Below, piece after piece: positions 9,997-16,852 of a DNA stretch of 33,999 nucleotides. This DNA is from a virus, in IMG/VR virus record IMGVR_UViG_3300034106_004891, positions 1 through 33,999 of that record; one strand, given 5' to 3'. The notes under the pieces were generated by a model. That model did no database searches. It saw only the letters and a list, made by a program, of their open reading frames with translations, and was not told the origin of the DNA. Position numbers and translations under genes: made by a program. Numbering within the stretch: position 1 is the first letter of the stretch; each line of letters begins with the position of its first letter.

Positions 9997-11901
9997 TTAG
10001 CCGGTAGAATATCGGCGTATGATTTGCCTTGGATAAGCTAGACCTGCACTAGGGCGTAGCCACCAGCGTTTTTGAGGCCAAACGTTGCCATTTATGGGTC
10101 TATCGTTGTAGTAGCCCATGAACAGATTCTGAGCTCCTCGCAGGCCTCTTTCACTCACAGGACCCGGTGGCAGTGGGGTTCCAAAGTCTGGAATCACACC
10201 TTCTTGCGCATAGTATCGAGCCCAACGATAAGCGTCCATTTGGCTCATGTTGGGGTATATCTCGCACAGAGAAGCAATAATACCCATGACTTGTGGACTA
10301 GCCATGCTGGTACCAGTGAGTTTTGACATGAAAAAACTAGCATTTCTTGGGTCAGGTACTCCGCTGGTATATGGTGCCATGATACCAGTTCCTGGTGCCC
10401 AGACTGTGATTCCACGGCCTGCACTGGATGTTTGTTGTACCTGCTGATTGACAGTTTGATCAATGTTACCTGTAACTATTACACCTTTGAAGCTGTCTGT
10501 ACCTGGAGTACCTGTTTCAGTTGAAGCTGGTACTGGAAATTGATTATGATACCTTGCAGCGTAAAGCACAACAGTGCCAAAAGTAGCATAGGCCACATTT
10601 AAATTGTTGTTAAAATCAGGATCTCCGCTGAGTACACCTGCTTCGCCCCACTGGTTACCTGCTGCTGCTCCCCAGATTATACCCTCGTTCATGCCATCAA
10701 TAATAGCAGCTGAAGCTGCTGCATCTTGCAGAGTATAGAAAAACAGAATAACACCATATACATTGGCATATTCAGCATAGACCTGAATACCGCCATTATA
10801 GAAGTTGGTTAAAGTCCAGTTCCCGTTGTAAGTGGCCTGCAACGACGTTTGGCCCGCAGGGGGACTGGCAGGATGATTCTGTATCGTGCCCCGGTAATCA
10901 ATTCGATTACACATCAAGATGTTGTTGCTTCTTGCGAATGTGTTGCCAAACAAACCAAAACTCATGTTTACCACAGTGGGATTTTTGATACCTGTGACAG
11001 GATTACGAGTTTTAACGCTGTTGTGCCAATAGCGAATATAGTTTACCAGCTGTGTTAGGTTTGGAGTGCTAGTGCCATTGGTTTGTTCACCATAGGGCGA
11101 AATATTGTAAATGGTACTATCTCTGGCCCATCCACAGGTGTTACCTGCCATGATACCACCAACGTTATAACCATGTCCGTTGTTGCCTGCAGAACCTGCA
11201 CCATAGTTATACACACCTGCTGGTTGTCCTGTCACAGCTGGGTTGTATGCCCACCAGTTAATCTGATTGATTCGTGATCCGCCCGACCCATCGGCATTTC
11301 TGGCATATTCTGGATGATTTCTATCCATGTTGCCATCAAATACCACTACGTCAACATTTTTTCCTGTGCTGGTCAATGTGATAGTGGCACTTTTATTTGG
11401 CTCAGATCCGTCACTGCCCCAGTTTGGCAACGTGGTCCTGTTCCAACAGCGCAGCAGACCCCAGTTTTTCATGTCGCTGGTTGTGGTACCACTTTTATCC
11501 CAAAACGCACTGAACTGTGATCCCAATGGTCTTGGTTTGATTCCCAAGAACTGTGGTTCAACTTCAACGGCTATCACTCTAGGATCTTGCTCAAGACGTG
11601 CTGCTTCAATTGGAGTGATAAGATAGGTTGTACTCCGGCACAGTGGCATTCGATCAATGCATTCTACCACTCGATCTGGTACATAGCCTCGACTACCTGG
11701 ACTTTCCATTTCATCATAGAAATTGTCCTGTACGTCATAGCTGGCCAAGGTAATCACGTGAGGATATTCTGTAGTAGCATCCATCTGCAAGGGTTCAACA
11801 TACCCCAAGGTTGCTTTGGCATGTTCCATGAGAGCTTCAGGGCTAGGATTCTCTCCTAGTTGTTTGACTAACTCTTCTTCGGATGCGGTTCTTTCAATCA
11901 T
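9997..11901 (-). CDS. Subtilisin-family (S8) serine protease encoded in the tail-fibre operon, 634 aa
   Basis: The three catalytic boxes of subtilases are present in order: Asp189 in VVVFDGNMDRNHPEY, His243 in NNGHGYNVGGIMAG, and Ser532 in GTSMASPQVMG. A GAAAGN segment between them fits the oxyanion-hole Asn. Residues 1-150 precede the catalytic domain and include a segment (about 47-120) that could be an I9-like propeptide. There is no signal peptide, so the enzyme is not predicted to be secreted by the host Sec system; a virion-associated role is more likely (inference). The start overlaps the preceding stop (TAATG), coupling it to the 348-aa fibre gene. It could process fibres or scaffold-like structural proteins, or act on host-surface proteins. 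The family call is firm, the substrate unknown. Confidence 0.88.
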   Translation of the reverse strand: MIERTASEEELVKQLGENPSPEALMEHAKATLGYVEPLQMDATTEYPHVITLASYDVQDNFYDEMESPGSRGYVPDRVVECIDRMPLCRSTTYLITPIEAARLEQDPRVIAVEVEPQFLGIKPRPLGSQFSAFWDKSGTTTSDMKNWGLLRCWNRTTLPNWGSDGSEPNKSATITLTSTGKNVDVVVFDGNMDRNHPEYARNADGSGGSRINQINWWAYNPAVTGQPAGVYNYGAGSAGNNGHGYNVGGIMAGNTCGWARDSTIYNISPYGEQTNGTSTPNLTQLVNYIRYWHNSVKTRNPVTGIKNPTVVNMSFGLFGNTFARSNNILMCNRIDYRGTIQNHPASPPAGQTSLQATYNGNWTLTNFYNGGIQVYAEYANVYGVILFFYTLQDAAASAAIIDGMNEGIIWGAAAGNQWGEAGVLSGDPDFNNNLNVAYATFGTVVLYAARYHNQFPVPASTETGTPGTDSFKGVIVTGNIDQTVNQQVQQTSSAGRGITVWAPGTGIMAPYTSGVPDPRNASFFMSKLTGTSMASPQVMGIIASLCEIYPNMSQMDAYRWARYYAQEGVIPDFGTPLPPGPVSERGLRGAQNLFMGYYNDRPINGNVWPQKRWWLRPSAGLAYPRQIIRRYSTG

Positions 11902-12947
11902 TATGTTTCCAGTTGCAACACAGTTAATGTAACTGTGAGTGTAGCAGGTGCACCACTTAGATTCGTGATAGTAATGGGCACAGCGTTTGAAACCGGATTG
12001 TCATCATTGAAGCCAATGGCCGCTGGGCTAACAGTCACAGTGTTTGCACCATTGGTAATAATTTCTGCTATGACGCCTGCACCTGGTTGAGGATCTGTAT
12101 CCTGATCCCGTGTAGAGTCGGCTGTTCTAGCAGCAGTGCTGGTGTATACTCTTACCCAACTAGCCGCACTAGTGGAAATTTTATAAATTGCGTAGCCTTT
12201 GTAACCAGTTAGATTAGCGTTTACACTCACAGCATTGGATACTGGACCAACTGTGGTACTGATATTGGCACGATTTCCTGCGCCACCTCCGCCACCTGTT
12301 ACCACACCAGTTAGAAAAGCACCATTGCCTAGAATAAATGTGCCGCTGACATTGCCTGTGGCATTTACATTGCCAACGTTGATATTGCCTGTGTGAGTGG
12401 CTGAACCAGAAGTTGAAATATTACCTGCTGTGATATTACCTGTCACAGTTGCACTGGTCAAAGCCGCATTGCCAGCTAATAAAGTTGTGGTTGAAACATA
12501 TGGTGATGTCACTGCATTACCAGCATTGACATTGTTAACCACTAACTGCGAACCATCTAAATAGGCACTGCCAACTGCTACTTGTGTTGTTGCATTAACC
12601 AAACTTGCATTGAGAGTGGTCACATTGGCCGCACCTGCTGCGGTGATATTACCACCCGACGTGATGTTGCCGCCTGCTGCAATGGTCTGGCTAGCGATCA
12701 TGTGCGAACCTTGAACGTTGCCAGTTGCACTGATATTACCACCTGAACTTATTCTACCAGCAAAATTTTGTTGTCCAGTACCAGTTGCGTTGAGATTACC
12801 AGTGATGTTAACTGTGATACCATCAATGATATTGGTCACTGTGGTACCAACGCGATTCCATGCACCGGTGGTACTGTTCCATTGATAGGTTATATTTCCT
12901 ACATTGGCCTGCTGACCATTAACGGGACTAACGGGAAAGAATGACAT
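11901..12947 (-). CDS. Tail fibre/structural protein with virion-type C-terminal domain, 348 aa
   Basis: The N-terminus (MSFFPVSPVNGQQANVG) leads into a short shaft of GN(I/V)xxxGN repeats of the same kind as in the giant fibre. After a Gly-rich hinge near residue 217 (VTGGGGGAGNRA) comes a compact C-terminal domain: YKGYAIYKISTSAASWVRVY, a DSTRDQDTDPQPGAGVIAE stretch, then IGFNDDNP and Leu/Thr-rich end strands. I recognise this C-terminal domain from structural proteins of T4-like aquatic phages. Its start overlaps the previous stop (TAATG) and its own stop overlaps the subtilase start. No enzyme motif is seen. Confidence 0.75.
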   Translation of the reverse strand: MSFFPVSPVNGQQANVGNITYQWNSTTGAWNRVGTTVTNIIDGITVNITGNLNATGTGQQNFAGRISSGGNISATGNVQGSHMIASQTIAAGGNITSGGNITAAGAANVTTLNASLVNATTQVAVGSAYLDGSQLVVNNVNAGNAVTSPYVSTTTLLAGNAALTSATVTGNITAGNISTSGSATHTGNINVGNVNATGNVSGTFILGNGAFLTGVVTGGGGGAGNRANISTTVGPVSNAVSVNANLTGYKGYAIYKISTSAASWVRVYTSTAARTADSTRDQDTDPQPGAGVIAEIITNGANTVTVSPAAIGFNDDNPVSNAVPITITNLSGAPATLTVTLTVLQLET

Positions 12948-14317
12948 TAGAATCTCCCCACTGCAATTGTAATAGTCTGTATTGAATTATCAAGAATTGT
13001 CATCATGCTTTTACCCAGTACGCAGCCTGGTCTATATAAACTGTCATTTACTCTTTCAGCCACCCCTGGTAAGTCACTTGTGGTCAGCAAAGTGCCTTTG
13101 TCCACCGGACCTCTCACTTTGCAGTTTACTTTGCCAGTGAGTGCAACTGCTACTCCGTCAACACCAGAGTTCATTAGGTAACTGGGCTTTTCACTGACTA
13201 CTCCTGCCACAGCAGTGTCATGTGTACGAGAACTAATTGTAATTTCCTGTTCACCACCAAAAATTACCACTGTACCCGGTTCATATTTGTTGTCTGATGT
13301 ATAGTTTTCTGCTAAGTCAGCATAAAGTGCTGACGTTGAAGTAGCAAACACACGATTGAAATAATTGCTGGCCGAACCAATGTTGCCTGTGGAATTAGAA
13401 CCAAGGTTAGTGATGTTGCCTACTGCTAGACCTAGATTGGTTATCTGCGCCATGTTAACGTTGTTTACATTGGCAAAAATGTTACCGCTGGTAGATGGAA
13501 TGGTAACAGTTGATAGACCATTGATAATAGTGCTAGGATTAGTACTGATGCCTGTTAGCAAACTACCATTGCCAATGAAGTAAGTGCCTGCGATATTGGC
13601 CGCGGCATTTAGATTTGTTACTGTAATGGTATTGGCTGTAAATGATCCATTAACATCTCGTTGTACCACTGTGTTGGCCAGGGTGCTTGCTGATGCAGGA
13701 GGTGTAGCCACCCCACTGATATCCACCCACTGATCAGTATCACCATCATCTACATATTGATACACAATACCGTTGACGGTGTTAAACCAAAAGTCACCAG
13801 CAGTGGGAGAACTTGGTGCTGTGCCCTGAGCATCCCATTTAACAGTTCCGCCGCTGACAAATGGCACTCCATTGGCAAAATAGTAGTTGTCTGTTAAGAT
13901 ATTGCCGGTTGTAACATTACCTGGTAAAATAGCACCAGTGGTGGTCAACAGCATTACATTAGCAACACCGCCCACGTCCATTTGAATGTTGCCAGATAGA
14001 TTGGGCAAATCAACTTTAGATGTACCGTTTTGAATACGATTGCCAGACGCATTACCAGTGGGAATGTTGGTAAGTCCTGATCCGTCACCAATAAAAACAC
14101 CAGTGGTAACAAAGTTACCAACTGACGTAATAGAGTTACTGGTGATATTGTTTGCAGTGATGTTGGCAGTTGGGAAAGCAACAGTGCCCGTGGCAGTCAA
14201 CCCTGAAGTGCGTATATTGCCTGCGACATTAACCGTGTTGGTTGTAATGTTGACGTTGTCCGTCGCTTGTATAGAGACAATATTATAGTCACCGTTGACA
14301 CGTTTGTAAGTTGACAT
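12947..14317 (-). CDS. Tail fibre protein with peptidase-G2-like C-terminal domain, 456 aa
   Basis: Residues 1-330 carry fibre shaft repeats and IGNGSLLTGI-type linkers. Residues about 331-456 begin LYADLAENYTSDNKYEPGTV and continue with AGVVSEKPSYLMNSG and a VALTGKVNCKV strand. This signature is widespread at the C-terminus of phage fibres and is related to the peptidase G2 / intramolecular-chaperone type ends; autocleavage here is unproven. The gene has an AAAGGA ribosome binding site and a perfect TATAAATA late promoter at 14335-14342. Its ATG follows directly, in frame, on the UAG stop of the upstream gene, so UAG readthrough would fuse the two proteins. Confidence 0.8.
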   Translation of the reverse strand: MSTYKRVNGDYNIVSIQATDNVNITTNTVNVAGNIRTSGLTATGTVAFPTANITANNITSNSITSVGNFVTTGVFIGDGSGLTNIPTGNASGNRIQNGTSKVDLPNLSGNIQMDVGGVANVMLLTTTGAILPGNVTTGNILTDNYYFANGVPFVSGGTVKWDAQGTAPSSPTAGDFWFNTVNGIVYQYVDDGDTDQWVDISGVATPPASASTLANTVVQRDVNGSFTANTITVTNLNAAANIAGTYFIGNGSLLTGISTNPSTIINGLSTVTIPSTSGNIFANVNNVNMAQITNLGLAVGNITNLGSNSTGNIGSASNYFNRVFATSTSALYADLAENYTSDNKYEPGTVVIFGGEQEITISSRTHDTAVAGVVSEKPSYLMNSGVDGVAVALTGKVNCKVRGPVDKGTLLTTSDLPGVAERVNDSLYRPGCVLGKSMMTILDNSIQTITIAVGRF

Positions 14318-14905
14318 CTAACAATCCTTTTGCTTATTTATACGAGCCAGAAACAGCGACATTTCAAGGTGCTCAAGATTGCTCAAACGGTCTAATTCAG
14401 CGTGTTTCATTGTGGTTTCCCCGTATACCCTGGTCCAGCGCACAGTGGGAAAATCTGATATCACTGTGGTTATCTGCTTGATCCAGTTGCCCGTGAATGT
14501 GGGAGGAGTTCCACGTGCTTTGTAGAATTCGGTACCTGCATAAACGTTGTTGAATTTGTTATCCGTTGTTGGTCCAAGATCATACCCCAGCAAATAGATC
14601 TGCGTGTGTCCGTCAATAGCTGCTAGTGCAGCGGCCACTGGTCCTGAGCTGTTTCCGTAGTATTTTTTGGGGATCTGCCTTGCTCCAGAATTTGGATAGC
14701 ATCTACGAGTGTAGAATGTTTTACGCTGACTGTAGCCAGAATCTTGAATTCGTCCACTGATCGGAGCGTCAGTGGCCACCAGCACGTCTGGTTCGTAATC
14801 TTTGTAGAGTGCATTGCAGCCATAAATTGAGCCGTAGTGGTGTAACCAGGCAAGATCAAGTCCTTGTCTACTAACACCATTTGCCAGTGCAAAAGCTATA
14901 GTCAT
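14318..14905 (-). CDS. Rossmann-like protein, glycosyltransferase/MptE-like, 195 aa
   Basis: The N-terminus MTIAFALANGVSR is followed by YGSIYGCNALYKDYEPDVLVATDAP. This GNGxSR-like loop with a later CNxxYxDxxPD-LVAxD block is the pattern of small Rossmann-fold proteins related to DUF115/MptE and sialyltransferase-like enzymes; several phages carry such a protein next to fibre genes. A central strand IYLLGYDLG is a second Rossmann-like element. A sugar-nucleotide or pterin substrate is possible but not shown. Its Shine-Dalgarno (GGGAGGA) is the 3' arm of a strong terminator hairpin, so expression probably depends on readthrough and unfolding. It ends in UAG immediately followed by the ATG of the next gene in the same frame. 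Confidence 0.55.
   Translation of the reverse strand: MTIAFALANGVSRQGLDLAWLHHYGSIYGCNALYKDYEPDVLVATDAPISGRIQDSGYSQRKTFYTRRCYPNSGARQIPKKYYGNSSGPVAAALAAIDGHTQIYLLGYDLGPTTDNKFNNVYAGTEFYKARGTPPTFTGNWIKQITTVISDFPTVRWTRVYGETTMKHAELDRLSNLEHLEMSLFLARINKQKDC
14335..14342 (-). promoter_or_regulatory. T4-type late promoter, perfect TATAAATA
   Basis: A perfect late-promoter octamer on the minus strand, inside the 3' end of the 195-aa gene. It ends 17 nt before the 456-aa fibre ATG, giving a short leader that still includes the AAAGGA ribosome binding site. It probably drives the fibre/subtilase operon. Confidence 0.75.
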
Positions 14906-14940
14906 AAAAAAATCCTCCCAGTATGTAGTTCTGGGAGGAT
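14906..14940 (-). terminator. Rho-independent terminator overlapping a ribosome binding site
   Basis: On the minus strand a 10-bp stem (ATCCTCCCAG with CTGGGAGGAT, 14912-14921 and 14931-14940) has a 9-nt loop and is followed by seven T residues. It ends transcription of the 248-aa gene. The 3' arm contains GGGAGGA, the only Shine-Dalgarno candidate for the 195-aa gene, which starts directly after the T-run. Confidence 0.9.
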
Positions 14941-14959
14941 CCTAACAGTATTAAAAGTG

Positions 14960-15706
14960 TTAGCTAGTCCACTTCTCAACTTGCCCTGGTATCACTGTGG
15001 TATTTGCAGTACCACTCTTGATCACAGTGCCTTCGTCAGTGAAGAAGTTTGATACATAACGCACATCATTTACCACGCTGGAGTAACCGTAGTCGTTACC
15101 TCCAGTCCAATCCAACAGCCACTTGTTGGTTAGCTTGCTGATGTAGGTAATTGTTGAATCTCCTACTGAGAAGCCAATGGCCATGCTGCCGCCAGGAGGA
15201 GTTGCATCATTGTCTAAAACGCACACACCGACTTCTTGACAGGTGCCTGTGGTACCAGCGCCTGCGGCTGCTGTAACTAAGAAAATAGTGCCTACTGCGG
15301 CACCCACTGGTGCACCCATAGCTACCCAATTGGTGTCCCCAAGGCTAGCAATGCGCACACTGACACCCACCACTGCGTTGGCAGGGTCAATAGCTGTGTT
15401 CGTGGCCACTAGAAATTTGTGAGCACCTTTTTGACGCAGGATAACACCATCATCTACACCTGTGTAGCTGTTGGCGATGTTTACAATACACTTGACCACA
15501 GGATTAGTAGCTGATGTGGCAGTGGTACGAAGTCCGCCAACCACGCCAAGATAATCGTTTGCACTTAGAGTTGTTGGGTTGACATTATACTCTGGATCTG
15601 TCAGTGAGCCAAAGTTTGGAAAACCAACATCAATGCCTACTGCTGCACCAGGTGCACCAATACCAGAATTAGTAGAATATTTTTGTATTTTGAGAGGACG
15701 CCCCAT
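14960..15706 (-). CDS. Putative virion structural protein, 248 aa
   Basis: Starts MGRPLKIQKYS with a clear AAGGAG ribosome binding site. The protein is Gly/Ala/Thr/Val-rich with short beta-type stretches and no enzymatic motif. MGRPLKI-type N-termini are familiar to me from putative structural proteins of T4-like aquatic phages, usually unassigned. It lies between the head cassette and the fibre module, is transcribed alone from its own leader (late-promoter-like ACTAAATA at 15789-15796), and ends at a strong terminator, which suggests abundant late expression. A head-decoration or neck/fibre attachment role would fit, but nothing in the sequence decides it. Confidence 0.6.
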   Translation of the reverse strand: MGRPLKIQKYSTNSGIGAPGAAVGIDVGFPNFGSLTDPEYNVNPTTLSANDYLGVVGGLRTTATSATNPVVKCIVNIANSYTGVDDGVILRQKGAHKFLVATNTAIDPANAVVGVSVRIASLGDTNWVAMGAPVGAAVGTIFLVTAAAGAGTTGTCQEVGVCVLDNDATPPGGSMAIGFSVGDSTITYISKLTNKWLLDWTGGNDYGYSSVVNDVRYVSNFFTDEGTVIKSGTANTTVIPGQVEKWTS

Positions 15707-15796
15707 TTGTTTTCTCCTTAAAGAAGTCCGATGTGGGTTCTAGCCACTACGCGGTGGTTGCCGCATAAAACGCAGAGTGCGTTAATAGTATTTAGT
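15707..15796 (-). promoter_or_regulatory. Late promoter and structured leader of the 248-aa virion gene
   Basis: The complementary strand has ACTAAATA at 15789-15796, a variant of the late octamer, giving a leader of about 77 nt. The leader can form an AACGCA/TGCGTT hairpin (15769-15783) and either a CCAC/GTGG hairpin (15744-15757) or a competing GCGG/CCGC hairpin (15751-15764). The AAGGAG ribosome binding site lies after these. Confidence 0.4.
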
Positions 15797-15811
15797 GGTT
15801 TACCAAATTAA

Positions 15812-15840
15812 TTGACCTACTAGTTTAATTTTGGCATAAT
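15812..15840 (+). promoter_or_regulatory. Sigma70-like promoter upstream of the tRNA
   Basis: TTGACC at 15812-15817 and CATAAT at 15835-15840 are separated by exactly 17 nt. Transcription would start about 7 nt later, at or just before the tRNA 5' end. This is the host-type promoter architecture, unlike the late octamers elsewhere in the window, so the tRNA-lipoprotein-188-codon unit may be expressed early. Confidence 0.65.
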
Positions 15841-15848
15841 TACGTTAT

Positions 15849-15922
15849 GCGCTGTGAGCCGGTGGACGGCAAGGAGATTCTAAACCTCCAATGAATGGGT
15901 TCGATTCCCATACGGCGCACCA
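15849..15922 (+). tRNA. tRNA with CUA anticodon (putative amber suppressor)
   Basis: A full cloverleaf can be drawn. The acceptor stem GCGCTGT/ACGGCGC has 7 bp with one G-U, discriminator A and an encoded CCA. The D-arm is GCCG-GTGGA-CGGC with a short loop. The anticodon arm is GGAGA-TTCTAAA-CCTCC, and the T-arm is ATGGG-TTCGATT-CCCAT. The 7-nt loop puts U33 before CTA at 15880-15882 and A37 after it, nearly the loop of classical supF (CTCTAAA). Oddities are an A-C mismatch closing the anticodon stem, two bases instead of one between D-stem and anticodon stem, and G at position 8. The main alternative is a degenerate Arg(UCU) tRNA read from a 9-nt loop; the geometry favours CUA. The charged amino acid cannot be deduced. 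Confidence 0.75.
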
Positions 15923-15997
15923 GAATCATCGGCGGACCCGTAACCATATTCCGCCTCCGCTGACGCGAAAACGGGATGGGCTGCGCTCACGGGGTTT

Positions 15998-16038
15998 GGT
16001 AGTTTCCTGACACAAAAATAACTACCCATTAGGAAACT
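15998..16038 (+). promoter_or_regulatory. Mutually exclusive RNA hairpins over a ribosome binding site
   Basis: AGTTTCCTGA (16001-16010) pairs with TTAGGAAACT (16029-16038), burying the AGGA Shine-Dalgarno of the lipoprotein gene. GGTAGTT (15998-16004) pairs perfectly with AACTACC (16020-16026), which lies in the loop of the first hairpin and shares AGTT with its 5' arm. The two pairings exclude each other, so the segment can toggle between a closed and an open ribosome binding site. Confidence 0.5.
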
Positions 16039-16041
16039 GTT

Positions 16042-16227
16042 ATGCGCTACATTTTAATGGTTTTTGCTTTGATAGCAGCAGGTTGTTCTAACAAGTACGA
16101 TGAGTGCATAGAACAACAAAAAGCAGAGTATAGAGAACGTAATCCTAAAGCAAGTTACGGACAAGTTCAAAGCAGGCAACATGATTTTGAACTAATGTGC
16201 AGTAAATTTAAAACAAAAGGAAAATAA
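16042..16227 (+). CDS. Small phage lipoprotein, 61 aa
   Basis: MRYILMVFALIAAGCSNKYDE is a short lipoprotein signal with a textbook lipobox (LIAAGC, Cys15), so the mature product of about 47 residues would be lipid-anchored on the periplasmic side. The mature part is charged and carries two more cysteines (CIEQQ and MCSKF) that could form a disulfide. Ser16-Asn17 after the Cys favours the outer membrane. Small phage lipoproteins often block superinfection or act as Rz1-like spanins; it lacks the proline richness of Rz1, so receptor masking/exclusion is the better guess. Its ribosome binding site TTAGGA lies within a switchable hairpin. One base (16228) separates its stop from the next ATG. Confidence 0.72.
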   Translation: MRYILMVFALIAAGCSNKYDECIEQQKAEYRERNPKASYGQVQSRQHDFELMCSKFKTKGK

Positions 16228-16228
16228 A

Positions 16229-16795
16229 ATGTCATAGATTGAATACGCATGCAAGGATCTAGTGTTTCACTTCAACAAGAAACATCTAGAAGATAGTACC
16301 ATCCCCATGTGGGTCGTAAAAACACACGGTGAAACTTTTTACGTAGACCACGTCACTGCTTCCATCCCATGGAGTACCAAAGAGACTCCGGACAATTACC
16401 ATACCAAGGGCAGTATCAAATTCAAAGAGTGTTTGTTGGCCATCAACGATGCCAACGAAGCTGAAATCTCAGTCTTGACCTTGATTGACAAAATTAGATT
16501 GCGAAATCAAAAGCTTGGTATCACAAGAATAATTTTTACATACGGTGGAGCATTTCACAAAGCATTACAGCATAATGAATACAAACACTCGCCATTCAAA
16601 AACATCAGCGGTGGTTGTGGCACTAGCTTTGTGGTTTGCGATTTGTTAAAAAAGGAAGAAGCAACCTTTGCTGCGCTGAAATATAAAGATGGATTTAGAA
16701 TCATGCAGGCCAATGAACGTTACTATCAGGCCTACGATGATCCAAGTCAAAAATGGATAGACGAAGACGATTATCAAGACGATGACGAAGAATAA
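16229..16795 (+). CDS. Conserved phage protein with in-frame UAG at codon 3 (188 codons by readthrough)
   Basis: With an AAGGAAAATAAA ribosome binding region, ATG at 16229 reads Met-Ser-UAG-Ile-Glu-Tyr-Ala-Cys-Lys-Asp-Leu, then FHFNKKHLEDSTIPMWVVKT. I recognise the block from FHFNKK through GETFYVDHV, PWSTKETPDN and HTKGSIKFK as a protein family of T4-like aquatic phages. In the members I recall, a KDL-type segment precedes it and is translated. The fallback start is GTG at 16262 with AAGGA 4 nt upstream, giving 177 aa and losing that segment. The C-terminus is very acidic (DEDDYQDDDEE). The function of the family is unknown. The gene lies directly downstream of a putative CUA tRNA and the lipoprotein, and ends at a UUCG terminator. 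Confidence 0.7.
16235..16237 (+). promoter_or_regulatory. In-frame amber codon, candidate readthrough site
   Basis: UAG is codon 3 after a well-placed ATG and ribosome binding site, in frame with an otherwise uninterrupted reading frame to 16795. The codons between it and the fallback GTG encode IEYACKDL, which matches the expected start of the family. The 3' context is AUU. Confidence 0.55.
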
Positions 16796-16805
16796 TCTGT
16801 CCAAG

Positions 16806-16828
16806 AAAAACCCCGCCGAAGCGGGGTT
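16806..16828. terminator. Bidirectional UUCG terminator between convergent genes
   Basis: An 8-bp stem AACCCCGC/GCGGGGTT (16809-16816, 16821-16828) lies between the 188-codon gene and gp23. Read on the minus strand the loop is TTCG closed by C-G, the extra-stable tetraloop, followed by a T-run (complement of 16806-16810). It is therefore a strong terminator for gp23 and a weaker one for the plus-strand unit. Confidence 0.9.
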
Positions 16829-16852
16829 GATTCCCATCCCTGAGAGTTTTGA

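Noticed and set aside
15849-15922. Reading the tRNA as Arg(UCU)
   Set aside because: It would need a 9-nt anticodon loop or an anticodon stem with several mismatches. The 5-bp/7-nt geometry gives CUA. Kept as the main alternative.
15844-16051. Short direct repeat gttatgcgct at 15844 and 16039 as possible attachment sites
   Set aside because: Ten bases only, one copy covering the tRNA 5' end and the other a start codon; there is no integrase in the window and the phage type is lytic, so chance similarity is enough.
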